Source: CAKOTZ01 sp964489885 (GTDB lineage Bacteria > Bacillota > Clostridia > TANB77 > CAG-508). From it: a stretch of DNA of 64,000 nucleotides. Shown one piece after another: positions 27,986 through 36,607 of the stretch (positions within the stretch are counted from its first letter, which is position 1; every line of letters begins with the position of its first letter). The DNA lies in NCBI GenBank assembly GCA_964489885.1, contig CAZAZX010000002.1:1-64000 (forward strand), read 5' to 3'. The translations under genes and the position numbers were made by a program. The notes beneath the pieces were generated by a model. That model was not told the DNA's origin. It did no database searches and saw only the letters and a program-made list of their open reading frames with translations.

Positions 27986-28387
27986 ATGGCAAAGGGAGAA
28001 AAAATAATGTTTTACGGCACAGGTAGAAGAAAAAAATCTATAGCAAGAGTTAGACTAGTATCTGGAAGCGGAAATATTACAATAAATAAAAAATCAATTG
28101 ATGAGTATTTTGGAACTGATATACTAAAAGTTATTGCTAAACAACCATTAGTTGCAACAAATACATTAGGAAAATATGATGTAATTTGTACTGTAAAAGG
28201 TGGTGGATTTACTGGTCAAGCTGGTGCAATCCGTCATGGTATTTCTAGAGCATTAGTAGAAGCTAATGAGGAATACAGACCAATATTAAAATCAAATGGA
28301 TATTTAACAAGAGATTCAAGAATGAAAGAAAGAAAGAAATATGGTTTGAAGAAAGCCAGAAAAGCACCTCAGTTCAGCAAGAGATAG
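27986..28387 (+). CDS. rpsI: Small ribosomal subunit protein uS9
   Basis: 133 residues, including GTGRRKKSIARVRL near the N-terminus, GGGFTGQAGAIRHGISRAL and the basic ending KARKAPQFSKR, whose terminal arginine reaches the P-site tRNA in this family. GAGGAAGGAAAG before the ATG. Last gene of the operon, before a strong terminator. Confidence 0.98.
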   Translation: MAKGEKIMFYGTGRRKKSIARVRLVSGSGNITINKKSIDEYFGTDILKVIAKQPLVATNTLGKYDVICTVKGGGFTGQAGAIRHGISRALVEANEEYRPILKSNGYLTRDSRMKERKKYGLKKARKAPQFSKR

Positions 28388-28396
28388 AATATACAA

Positions 28397-28423
28397 AACC
28401 TCGAAATTTATTCGAGGTTTTTT
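28397..28423 (+). terminator. Terminator after rpsI
   Basis: ACCTCGAA pairs with TTCGAGGT across ATTTA, then TTTTT. Confidence 0.85.
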
Positions 28424-28482
28424 CACGTTTTGTCCAATTTTGTCATATTATATACTACTATGCTTTATAGGGGGAATAAACG

Positions 28483-29304
28483 ATGACAATTAATGAACAA
28501 GATGTTGTTGAAAGAAATTCATACGGAAGAGATATAGTATTTATAGTAGATAAAATAATAGAAACATACCCTGAAAATATAGCTATCTTAAAAGGACTTA
28601 CTATAAGAATTACTGCAGATGCTCCAATTAGTGATTTATCCTTAGTAACAAAACAAAAAGAAGATGAATGTTTAAGAAGTTTGGATAATAGAATTAATAA
28701 TTTAGCAAATAAGATTAAGAAAATTAAAGATAGTAAAAAAAGAAACGACGGTATTCGAATTGAATACAATGGTAGCATATTGCATTTAGAAGGTGATAAA
28801 AGATATACTAGCAAATCTGTTAAATACTATAAACAATTGGGCTTAAATGCAGTTGTAAAACATATACCAGAAAGTGAGCAAGCAGAGTTAATTATTGGAC
28901 TTTTAGATAGATATAAGCCAGATGTGTTAATAATTACAGGGCATGATGCGATGATAAAAAAAGGCAGGGATTATAATGATATTAATAATTACAGAAATTC
29001 AAAACATTTTGTAAATACAGTAAGAAATGCAAGAAAATGGGGAAGAAATAGCTGTGACTTGGTAATATTTGCAGGAGCATGTCAAAGCTATTTTGAAGCA
29101 ATAATGCGAGCTGGTGCTGATTTTGCATCATCTCCAGGGAGAATCTTGATTGATTTTATAGACCCATTAATTGTAGCAGAAAAAGTTGCAACAACAGATA
29201 TAAATAAATATGTTACAATTACCCAAATAGTAGAAGAGTTAAAAGAGGGAAGAGCAGGTATTGGAGGAGTTGGTGTAAGAGGTAAAAAAAGAAATGTAAT
29301 ATAA
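28483..29304 (+). CDS. yabG: Sporulation-specific protease YabG
   Basis: 273 residues. Matches the YabG family (peptidase U57): VVERNSYGRDIVFIVDKI near the N-terminus, then ALLIGLLDRYKPDVLIITGHDAM-like sequence, FAGACQSYFEAIMRAGADFASSP and a C-terminal region ending GGVGVRGKKRNV. In Bacillus and Clostridioides it processes coat or spore proteins late in sporulation. GGGGG lies before the ATG. It sits immediately before veg, as in many Firmicutes. Confidence 0.92.
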   Translation: MTINEQDVVERNSYGRDIVFIVDKIIETYPENIAILKGLTIRITADAPISDLSLVTKQKEDECLRSLDNRINNLANKIKKIKDSKKRNDGIRIEYNGSILHLEGDKRYTSKSVKYYKQLGLNAVVKHIPESEQAELIIGLLDRYKPDVLIITGHDAMIKKGRDYNDINNYRNSKHFVNTVRNARKWGRNSCDLVIFAGACQSYFEAIMRAGADFASSPGRILIDFIDPLIVAEKVATTDINKYVTITQIVEELKEGRAGIGGVGVRGKKRNVI

Positions 29305-29461
29305 ACGAAACCATATTGTAACACAATTGTAATAAACACAAAATAAAAGAGCGAAAGACAGTAATTCCAATGCTTTGATGCACTTTGACAACATTAATCC
29401 TTTTTTGACTTTTTTTTCCTTCAATGATATAATTCCATTAAGATTTTAAGAAGGTGATTTG

Positions 29462-29749
29462 ATGATTTATAAAAATGACATTACTAGCTTAAAGGAAAAC
29501 ATTGGAGAAAAATTGGGACAAAAGATAATTGTAAAAGGCTCTGCTGGAAGGAGTAAACCTTTTGAAAAAGAAGCTACTATAGAAAAAACGTATCCAAGTT
29601 TTTTTGCTGTAAGATATGAAAATGAATCAAAAAGCGAAACATACAGTTATGTAGATGTTCTAACTAGAACAGTTGAAGTTGATGCTTTTGATGGTGTGCA
29701 GTATTCTTCACTAGTACCTCCTTTAGAACCAAAGGTTAAAAATAAGTAA
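29462..29749 (+). CDS. veg: Veg protein (biofilm/spore-associated small protein)
   Basis: 95 residues from the ATG at 29462, with AAGGTG upstream. Matches Veg: DITSLKENIGEKLGQKIIVK, AGRSKPFEKEATIEKTYPSF and YSYVDVLTRTVEV. Known in B. subtilis as a small conserved protein linked to biofilm control and germination; the mechanism is not established. yabG-veg order is conserved. A terminator follows. Confidence 0.9.
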   Translation: MIYKNDITSLKENIGEKLGQKIIVKGSAGRSKPFEKEATIEKTYPSFFAVRYENESKSETYSYVDVLTRTVEVDAFDGVQYSSLVPPLEPKVKNK

Positions 29750-29772
29750 ATAATTTAATAAGTAAATATACA

Positions 29773-29798
29773 AAATTCCTAGAAATAGGAATTTTTTT
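29773..29798 (+). terminator. Terminator after veg
   Basis: AAATTCCT pairs with AGGAATTT across AGAAAT, then TTTTTT. Confidence 0.75.
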
Positions 29799-29853
29799 TA
29801 ATTTGTTTAATATATATAAATACTGATATTAATAGTTAGAAAGGGAGGAATTT

Positions 29854-31399
29854 ATGGTATTAGATACAAAAAAAGAAAAATTTTGTGTAAAGCAAAGCAT
29901 TATTGAAAAGGAATTGGCTGTTCAAGTTTCAGAGGATATTATTATCCCAGATACGAAACCAGATATAATTAGTGCTGTTAATAGTTGTGGAAATGTTTGT
30001 GTTTATAAAAAAGATATTTTAGATGGAAAAATTAGACTAGATGGAAGTATTAACGTTTATGTTATGTATATACCAGATGCGGAAAATAATTGTGTGCATA
30101 GTATAAATTCAAATTTAGATTTTACAGAGCTAATTGATATTGAACAAGCAAGGCAAGGAATGAATAGTACAGAAAAAATAACAATTAAATCAATAGAATG
30201 CAAAGTCTTAAATGGAAGAAAAGTTAATATAAGTGTTTTATTAAATATCAAAACAAAATTGTATACTAACGATGAAATTAATATTATAGGAGAGGTTACA
30301 AATTGTCCTGATGCTCAATTTTTAAATAAATCGACTAATGTTATAACTTTGATTGGAAGTGGCTCAAATAAATTATATGCAAAAGAAAATCTTAAGATTG
30401 ATGAAATTGATAATCTTATGGAAGTGTTAAAAGTAAATTTTAATATTGTTAATGCAGAAACAAAGATAAGCTATAATAAAGTTTTAATAAAAGCAGACTT
30501 GGATGTCAATGTTTTGTATTTGACAGATGATAATAGGATTAATTGTGTAAAAAGCACAATTCCAATAATGGGTTTTATAGATATACAAAATGTTAATGAA
30601 GATAATGTTTGCAATGTTGATTATACAATTCAAAATATACTTATAAAACAAAATTCTGTGGAAGAACATAGCATCTATGTTGAGGTGCAACTTGAAGCAA
30701 TTTGTATGGCATATAAATTAGAACAAGTAAATATTATTCAAGATTTATATAGCCCAAAATATAATATTAACTTTACAAGCAAAAGATTAAATGTAGTGTC
30801 AAATAAAAGAACATTAAAAAATGAATGTCAAATAAATGAAACTTTAAATATACCTGAATTAGGAAATGGTAGGTTATATAATGTTGATATTACACCTAAT
30901 ATACTAAGTGCTAATTTAGCAAATGGAAAAATAATTTACAATGGTGATATAGAATTAAATTTTTTATTTGAAGCAAATAATGTTATAAATTTTGATTCAA
31001 GAAGCCTTAGAGTTGAATTTAATTCTATTGTTGATATTCGGAGATTTAGCTTCAAATTCAAATATTAATACAACAGTAGAAATTAAACAAAATGATTTTA
31101 TTATTAAACAAGATGGAAACATTGAATGTAAAATTCAGTTGCAAATTTTAACTGATTTAGAAAATGTCGTTCCAATAAATATAATTGATGATTTAAATTC
31201 AGAGCCACTTAAAGCTTATTCTGATTATAGTATGATTATATATTTTACAAAAAAAGGTGAAAATTTATGGGATATTGCTAAGAAATTCAGAAGCACAAAA
31301 AATGATATTTTAAGGGTAAATTCAATTGAAGACGAAAAAAGCATTGTACAAGGTATGCAATTGTTTATTCCAAAATTTAATGTGAAAAAATCAGTGTAA
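29854..31399 (+). CDS. sipL: SipL-like spore morphogenetic protein (DUF3794 + LysM), read across one +1 shift
   Basis: Frame one (395 residues) holds repeated DUF3794/SPOCS domains: EKELAVQVSEDIIIPDTKPD near the start, with similar blocks later (RTLKNECQINETLNIPE). CGG at 31039 breaks it inside the last repeat (SIVDI). Skipping C gives GDLASNSNINTTVEIKQN and then a C-terminal LysM domain (MIIYFTKKGENLWDIAKKFR, ending QGMQLFIPKF). The 514 joined residues match the architecture and length of clostridial SipL, which binds SpoIVA during spore coat assembly. Without the shift the LysM domain, needed for SpoIVA contact in C. difficile, would be lost. GGGAGG before the ATG. Confidence 0.87.
31039..31041 (+). 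other. CGG +1 shift site 5 (sipL)
   Basis: In-frame ATT CGG AGA; the DUF3794 repeat resumes as ATT then GGA GAT (Ile-Gly-Asp) when the C is skipped. Confidence 0.8.
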
Positions 31400-31404
31400 A
31401 CAAA

Positions 31405-32124
31405 ATGGATAAAATATATTCAAGGAAGAGAATAAAGCTACCTAATATAGTTTTTTTCAATAAAAAAAAGCATATATCAAAATCAGAAAAAATGTTACTA
31501 GTAATTGCTATATTAGTTGTTTGTATTGTAATTGCAATTAAAGTTTCACTAAATTATATTAATCCTATGTTTGATTCTTTATGTAATTTAAAAGCAAAGG
31601 GTTTGGCAACTAGGATTGTTAATAGAGAAGCGAAAAATTCCTTAGAAAATGTTAATTATAATGATTTGATTACAGTTATTAGAGATTCTGATGGTAATAT
31701 TACAATGGTTAAAGCAAATGTAATTGCAATAAATACAATTGCATCTGAATTGACATTGCAAATCCAAAAAGCATTAGAAAACGAAAGAGAAACAACAATT
31801 TATATACCAATTGGAAGTTTAGCTGGTAATGAAATTTTTTATAATATGGGACCTGATATTCCAATAAAATTAACTTCAACAGGTGTTGTAAATACTGATT
31901 TTAAAAGTGAATTTTCAAATTCTGGTATAAATCAAACTATTCACAGAATTTATTTAAATACTACATGTAAGGTAAATATTGTAACACCAATAAAAACAAT
32001 TAGTAGTGAAATTAACAATGAGGTGTTAGTTGCTGAAACAGTAATTGTTGGACCTATTCCAGATACATATTATAATTTGGAAGGTTTAAATGCTAAAACA
32101 GATGCTATGGAGGTAATTAACTGA
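31405..32124 (+). CDS. yunB: Sporulation protein YunB
   Basis: 239 residues. A basic N-terminus, one membrane segment (about 29-50: LLVIAILVVCIVIAIKVSL), then the YunB ectodomain with DSDGNITMVKANVIAINTIA, TIYIPIGSLAGNEIFYNMGPDIPIK and NTTCKVNIVTPIKT. YunB is a mother-cell (sigma E) sporulation protein in B. subtilis, of unclear biochemical role. It begins 5 bases after sipL, so both are probably one sporulation operon. No strong ribosome-binding site is visible, suggesting coupling to sipL translation. Confidence 0.9.
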   Translation: MDKIYSRKRIKLPNIVFFNKKKHISKSEKMLLVIAILVVCIVIAIKVSLNYINPMFDSLCNLKAKGLATRIVNREAKNSLENVNYNDLITVIRDSDGNITMVKANVIAINTIASELTLQIQKALENERETTIYIPIGSLAGNEIFYNMGPDIPIKLTSTGVVNTDFKSEFSNSGINQTIHRIYLNTTCKVNIVTPIKTISSEINNEVLVAETVIVGPIPDTYYNLEGLNAKTDAMEVIN

Positions 32125-32131
32125 CAAACCA

Positions 32132-32160
32132 TTGAAAAAATTGGCTTTTTGGTGTATAAT
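32132..32160 (+). promoter_or_regulatory. Promoter of the GC-richer secreted-protein gene
   Basis: TTGAAA (32132-32137), 17 bases, TATAAT (32155-32160). It is AT-rich like the host, unlike the gene it precedes. Confidence 0.6.
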
Positions 32161-32228
32161 ATAAACAAATATGTGTTATGCATATAGCCCGTTTACTTTA
32201 TAATTATTACTGAATGGGGGTATAGAAA

Positions 32229-32594
32229 ATGAAAAAACTGAAGAAGATGGTGGCAATGCTCATGGTGGCGATTTTCGCTATCATGATTGCACCGGCAACA
32301 TCACAGGTTGAAGCGGCTGAACTGTCAACGTTTTCAGCAAGCCAGGAACTGTCCAATCATAATAAAGATTGGCAAAAAAGGCGCCAGGACCGTCGAAACC
32401 GTCGGAACCGTCGTGAGTATGAATCCGCTCGTGCGTATTCTCTTGGAATCCGTGATGGGTTCTATGACGGATACAACGGACTGATTTACGGAAATTCTTT
32501 CCGTTATTTCAGCAGCCGTCACGAACAGGAAGAGTACTATGAAGGCTACATCTATGGGTACAATGATGGCGCCTTCCAACGTGGCTTAAATTAA
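32229..32594 (+). CDS. Small secreted Arg/Tyr/Gly-rich protein with foreign codon use
   Basis: 121 residues. A signal peptide (KKLKKMVAMLMVAIFAIMI, cut near SQVEA) is followed by an Arg-rich stretch (WQKRRQDRRNRRNRREYE) and a Tyr/Gly-rich segment (YSLGIRDGFYDGYNGLIYG ... YYEGYIYGYNDGAF) that looks like two short helical repeats. I do not recognise the family. Codons are GC-rich (CTG, GCG, GTG, CGT, CGC) and include one in-frame CGG (32404-32406) read as Arg in the repeat RRNRRNRR. Resident genes do not use CGG this way. This implies recent acquisition. Ribosome-binding site GGGGG. Confidence 0.7.
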   Translation: MKKLKKMVAMLMVAIFAIMIAPATSQVEAAELSTFSASQELSNHNKDWQKRRQDRRNRRNRREYESARAYSLGIRDGFYDGYNGLIYGNSFRYFSSRHEQEEYYEGYIYGYNDGAFQRGLN

Positions 32595-32614
32595 AAAGGT
32601 TTTTTCATTAAAAA

Positions 32615-32642
32615 GGGGGCACCAAAATGGGTGCCTCCTTTA
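32615..32642 (+). terminator. Terminator after the foreign-looking gene
   Basis: GGGGGCACC pairs with GGTGCCTCC (G-U tolerated) across a short A-rich loop, then TTTAATT. Confidence 0.7.
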
Positions 32643-32780
32643 ATTGTGCGGAAACTATTGACAAGATGAATGGAAATAATATATAATAACTGTATTCATG
32701 GGATAGTAAACAATAGAAGTTAATTCCCTACAGAATTAAATCCCACAGTTTGAGCTAATTGCCGGAAGGAGGGAAAATAA

Positions 32781-32951
32781 TTGTCAGAGATTAAAGTTAA
32801 TAATGGAAATATAGAAGATGCTCTTAAAAGATTTAAGAGACAATGTGCTAGAAATGGAGTGCTTCAAGAAGTTAGAAAAAGAGAACACTATGAAAAACCT
32901 AGCGTAAAGAGGAAGAAAAAATCAGAGGCTGCTAGAAAAAGAAAATTTTAG
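32781..32951 (+). CDS. rpsU: Small ribosomal subunit protein bS21
   Basis: 56 residues from a TTG start with GGAAGGAGGG upstream: MSEIKVNNGNIEDALKRFKR, then CARNGVLQEVRKREHYEKPS and a basic tail. bS21 acts in translation initiation near the 16S anti-Shine-Dalgarno. The small gene precedes yqeY, a common Firmicutes pair, with a hairpin terminator between. Confidence 0.96.
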   Translation: MSEIKVNNGNIEDALKRFKRQCARNGVLQEVRKREHYEKPSVKRKKKSEAARKRKF

Positions 32952-32963
32952 ATTTATTAAAAA

Positions 32964-33000
32964 GGGGGGAGGTAATTTCTTTAATTATCTTCCTTTTTTT
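32964..33000 (+). terminator. Terminator after rpsU
   Basis: GGAGGTAATT pairs with AATTATCTTCC across CTTT (one bulge or G-U pairs), then TTTTTTT. Confidence 0.65.
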
Positions 33001-33070
33001 CTATAATATAAATAAATTTATAAATAATTTTTATTGCGAAAGCAACAAAGTTATGATTTAGGAGGTTTTT

Positions 33071-33511
33071 ATGTTAAAAGAAAAATTATTAAATGATTTA
33101 AAAAATTCAATGAAGGAAAAAAATGTTGTAAGAAAAAATGTTATTCAAATGATAAGAGCTGCAATTTTACAGGAAGAAAAGGACAAACAAATTGAAGTAA
33201 CAGATGAACAAATTATTGAAATTATAGCAAAGGAATCTAAAAAAAGAAAAGATGCTTTAGCTGATTATAAGAAAAGTGGAAGAGAAGATTTAATAAACCA
33301 AATAGAAGAAGAAATTGCAATAATTGCGGAATATCTTCCAAAACAATTATCTAAAGAAGAAATTACGGTAATTGTTAAAGAAGTTATAAAAGAAGTTGGG
33401 GCCACAAGTATGAAGGATATGGGCAAGGTTATGAAATTAGCTAAAGAAAAAATTGGTGCTCAATCTGACGGAAGAACAATAAACGAGATTGTTAAAGAAA
33501 ATTTACAATAA
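33071..33511 (+). CDS. YqeY/GatB-Yqey domain protein
   Basis: 146 residues covering the full YqeY family: LLNDLKNSMKEKNVVRKNVI, EKDKQIEVTDEQIIEIIAKE, KKRKDALADYKKSGREDLI and the C-terminal DMGKVMKLAKEKIGAQSDGR. Related to the C-terminal domain of GatB, which touches tRNA, but the role of the stand-alone protein is not settled. AGGAGG before the ATG. Follows rpsU. Confidence 0.93.
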   Translation: MLKEKLLNDLKNSMKEKNVVRKNVIQMIRAAILQEEKDKQIEVTDEQIIEIIAKESKKRKDALADYKKSGREDLINQIEEEIAIIAEYLPKQLSKEEITVIVKEVIKEVGATSMKDMGKVMKLAKEKIGAQSDGRTINEIVKENLQ

Positions 33512-33597
33512 ATGGAATAAATAGAGCAAATTTATTTATAATAATTAAAGAAATAAGTGAATTTGTAACAATAAAAATTTAAGGGAGGAAGTATAAT

Positions 33598-34872
33598 TTG
33601 AAAAATCAAGTTACTCAAATAAAAAATGGTATTAGTTTGCACTGTATTGAAACACCAATTTTTAAAACTAATTTAGTTTCTGTTTTTATTACTTCTAAAT
33701 TAAACCGAGATAATATAACAAAAGATGCTTTAATACCTGCTGTTTTAAGAAGAGGAACAAAAAACCTTAAGACACAAGAAGAAATTAGTAAATTGTTAGA
33801 AAATATGTATGGTGCTTCTTTTGATTGTGGAATTGAGAAAAGTGGAGATAATCATGTTTTAAAATTTTATTTAGAATCTTTAAATGATTCATATATAAAG
33901 AAATCAGAAAACTTAATGAAAAATAGTATTAGTACTTTATTAGAAATTGTTTTTAATCCATATATCGAAGATGGCAAATTTAAAAACGATTATGTAGAAA
34001 GTGAAAAAAATAATTTAAAACAAATTATTGAAGCAAAAATTGATAATAAAGATGCTTATGCTTATACACGAGCTGTCGAAGAAATGTTTAAAGATATGCC
34101 ATATAGTTTATATAAATATGGTTATATTGAAGATTTAGAAAGTATTAATTCTGAAAACTTATACAAATATTATGAAGATTTATTGAAAAGAAGTAAAATA
34201 GATATTTTCGTATCTGGAAATGTACAAAATGATAAAATTATTAATATTATTAAAGAAAATGAAAATATTTTGAATTTACAAGATAGAACACCTGATTTTT
34301 ATATTAATAATGAAACTTCAGAAAAAAATGTAAAAAAAGATGAAGAATACTTTGAAGAAAAAATGAATATTGCACAAGGTAAACTTGTAATTGGTTTAAA
34401 TATTCTTACTAATGAAAAAGAATCTCGTTTTCCTGCATTATTATACAATACAATTTTGGGTGATAGTGCAAATTCGAAATTATTTCAAAATGTTAGAGAA
34501 AAGGCACATTTAGCTTATACTGCAAGATCTGGATATGTTAGAACAAAGCAATGTATTTTTATTAGGGCTGGAATTGAAATTGAAAATTATGAAAAGGCCC
34601 TTGAAATAATCAAAGAACAAATTGATGATATGAAAAATGGAAAATTTAATAATGAAGATATTGAAAATGCAAAAAAATATCTTATTTCTTCAATCGATTC
34701 TATTGAAGAAGAGCAAGATACAGAAATAACATACTATTTTGGTCAAGAACTTTCAAACGAATTTTATACACCAGAAGAGTATAAACAAAAAATAAAATCA
34801 ATTTCAAAGGAAGATATAGAGGAAATTGCCAATAAAATTCAAATCAATACTATATTTTTCTTAAGAAATTAA
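33598..34872 (+). CDS. M16-family peptidase-like protein without catalytic motif (YmfF-like)
   Basis: 424 residues from a TTG start with GGGAGG upstream. The M16 fold is evident (LIPAVLRRGTKNLKTQEEIS; DSANSKLFQNVREKAHLAYTA), but the zinc motif HxxEH is absent from the N-terminal half. The C-terminal half contains REKAHLAYTARSG, the family's R/Y substrate-binding motif. Pairs of an active and an inactive M16 subunit form heterodimers (YmfF/YmfH, AlbE/AlbF types); the next gene is the active partner. Likely a cytosolic peptidase complex; substrate unknown. Confidence 0.88.
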   Translation: MKNQVTQIKNGISLHCIETPIFKTNLVSVFITSKLNRDNITKDALIPAVLRRGTKNLKTQEEISKLLENMYGASFDCGIEKSGDNHVLKFYLESLNDSYIKKSENLMKNSISTLLEIVFNPYIEDGKFKNDYVESEKNNLKQIIEAKIDNKDAYAYTRAVEEMFKDMPYSLYKYGYIEDLESINSENLYKYYEDLLKRSKIDIFVSGNVQNDKIINIIKENENILNLQDRTPDFYINNETSEKNVKKDEEYFEEKMNIAQGKLVIGLNILTNEKESRFPALLYNTILGDSANSKLFQNVREKAHLAYTARSGYVRTKQCIFIRAGIEIENYEKALEIIKEQIDDMKNGKFNNEDIENAKKYLISSIDSIEEEQDTEITYYFGQELSNEFYTPEEYKQKIKSISKEDIEEIANKIQINTIFFLRN

Positions 34873-34909
34873 GATTTGCTTAATTTTGTTTAAATTTGGG
34901 GGAATGAAA

Positions 34910-36184
34910 ATGCAAATAATTGAAAATACAAAAGTTAAAGAAAAAGCTTATATAGAAAAATTAGAAAATGGTTTAACTGTTATTATTATTCCTAAAAAGG
35001 GAATAAAGAAAAAGTATGCAATTTGGGGAACTAGATATGGTTCTAATAATAATAAATTTATTGTACCCGGAGAAACTGAAATTACACAAGTTCCTGATGG
35101 GGTAGCACATTTTTTAGAACATAAAATGTTTGAACAAGAAAATGGAAGAAATAGTTTAGACGTATTAACAAGTCTAGGTGTTAATGCAAATGCTTATACA
35201 ACAAATGATCATACAGCATATTTGTTTGAATGTACTGATAATTTTGAACCTGCCTTTTCAGAACTTGCAGATTATATTCAACATCCTTATTTTACAGATG
35301 AAAATGTTGAAAAGGAAAAAGGAATTATTGGGCAAGAAATCAGTATGTATGATGATGACCCAGGATGGTCAGTCTATCTAAATGCAATGAAAGCAATGTA
35401 TGTTAATAATCCAGTTAGAATAGATATAGCAGGAACGCAAGAAACAATTTCTAAGATTGACAAAGATATTTTATATAAATGCTATAAAACGTTTTATCAT
35501 CCAAGCAATATGGCCCTAGTTTTATGTGGAGATTTTGAACCAGAAAAAATGATAGAAATAATAAGACAAAAACAAGTACTAACACAAAGACAGGGTGAAA
35601 TTAAAAAGATATTCGAAGATGAACCTGATGGAATAAATGAGAAAGAAATAAAAGTTCAAATGGAAGTAAGTATTCCTAACTTTATAATTGCATATAAAGA
35701 CAAGCTTGAAAAAGAAAATATAGTTAAAAGAAGTTTAACTATATATATGTTATTAAACATTATTTTTGGAAAAAGTTCTAATTTATATAAGCAACTATAT
35801 TCAGAAGGATTATTAATCCAAGAGCCAGATACTGCGTATGAATACTCATACGATTATGCACATATTGCAATTGGTGGACAATCTACAGAACCACACAAAA
35901 TTTTAGATTCTTTAAATAACGAAATTAAAAATTTGATTCAAAATGGAATTAATGAAGATGATTTCAACAGAGTTAAAAAAATGGTTTATGGAGATTATGT
36001 AAAAGAATATAATGACGTAGGAAATATAGCAAGAATGTTTTTAACAGATTATTTAAAAGGAATTAATAGTTTTGACTATTTAGAAACAATAGATATTATT
36101 ACAAAAGAATATGCAGAACAATTGCTAAAAGAGGTTTTTAATGAAGATAAACAGATTATATCAATTGTAGAGCCAAAACAATAA
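34910..36184 (+). CDS. Zinc-dependent M16 peptidase (YmfH-like)
   Basis: 424 residues from the ATG at 34910, chosen because GGGGGA ends 7 bases before it; ATGs at 34886 and 34904 are in frame but poorly placed. It has the zinc motif HFLEHKMFE (HxxEH) at about residue 70 and the downstream acidic region with a glutamate zinc ligand (ENVEKEKGIIGQEISMYDD). It forms an apparent two-gene operon with the inactive M16 gene 37 bases upstream. Expected to be the catalytic subunit of a heterodimeric oligopeptidase. Confidence 0.9.
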   Translation: MQIIENTKVKEKAYIEKLENGLTVIIIPKKGIKKKYAIWGTRYGSNNNKFIVPGETEITQVPDGVAHFLEHKMFEQENGRNSLDVLTSLGVNANAYTTNDHTAYLFECTDNFEPAFSELADYIQHPYFTDENVEKEKGIIGQEISMYDDDPGWSVYLNAMKAMYVNNPVRIDIAGTQETISKIDKDILYKCYKTFYHPSNMALVLCGDFEPEKMIEIIRQKQVLTQRQGEIKKIFEDEPDGINEKEIKVQMEVSIPNFIIAYKDKLEKENIVKRSLTIYMLLNIIFGKSSNLYKQLYSEGLLIQEPDTAYEYSYDYAHIAIGGQSTEPHKILDSLNNEIKNLIQNGINEDDFNRVKKMVYGDYVKEYNDVGNIARMFLTDYLKGINSFDYLETIDIITKEYAEQLLKEVFNEDKQIISIVEPKQ

Positions 36185-36297
36185 AAAATAATAGATTCTT
36201 TTACTCTTTACTGTCATATTTAGTCATATATTTTAGGAAAAACAAAAAAATTTAAGAAATTTGAATTATGATTTTCTTGAAAAATACTGTATTATTA

Positions 36298-36326
36298 TTG
36301 AAAGCATTGTAAAAATATGGTATTAT
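36298..36326 (+). promoter_or_regulatory. Promoter of the Spo0E-like gene
   Basis: TTGAAA (36298-36303), 17 bases, TATTAT (36321-36326). Confidence 0.6.
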
Positions 36327-36366
36327 ATGTATAGAGTTTTATTTGACCATTAGGAGAGTGGTGAAT

Positions 36367-36519
36367 ATGATAAATGACGAAATATGTAGGCTGAGAGAAA
36401 AATTGAATGATAGCATAATTAATGGAGAAAATTACGAAAAAATATATCAAATAAGTGTTGAACTAGATGAATTAATTGCAAATTATTATAAAGAAGAATA
36501 TAAAAAACAAAAAACGTAG
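36367..36519 (+). CDS. Spo0E-like aspartyl-phosphate phosphatase (small)
   Basis: 50 residues: MINDEICRLREKLNDSIING then a second helix with SVELDELIANYYKEE. The SxELD motif between two amphipathic helices is the signature of Spo0E-family phosphatases, which remove the phosphate from Spo0A or a response regulator and restrain sporulation. Length is normal for the family. GGAGAGTGG lies before the ATG. Stand-alone transcription unit. Confidence 0.85.
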   Translation: MINDEICRLREKLNDSIINGENYEKIYQISVELDELIANYYKEEYKKQKT

Positions 36520-36563
36520 GAGAATAAAGAAATATTAAAGTTAATGAACTTGAGCTAAAATAG

Positions 36564-36594
36564 AGAGGCGGTCAATAAATGACCGCCTCTTTTT
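36564..36594. terminator. Bidirectional terminator
   Basis: AGAGGCGGTC pairs exactly with GACCGCCTCT across AATAAAT, with T-runs possible on both strands. It ends the foreign-looking gene on the minus strand. Confidence 0.85.
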
Positions 36595-36607
36595 GAGGTT
36601 GCTGACT

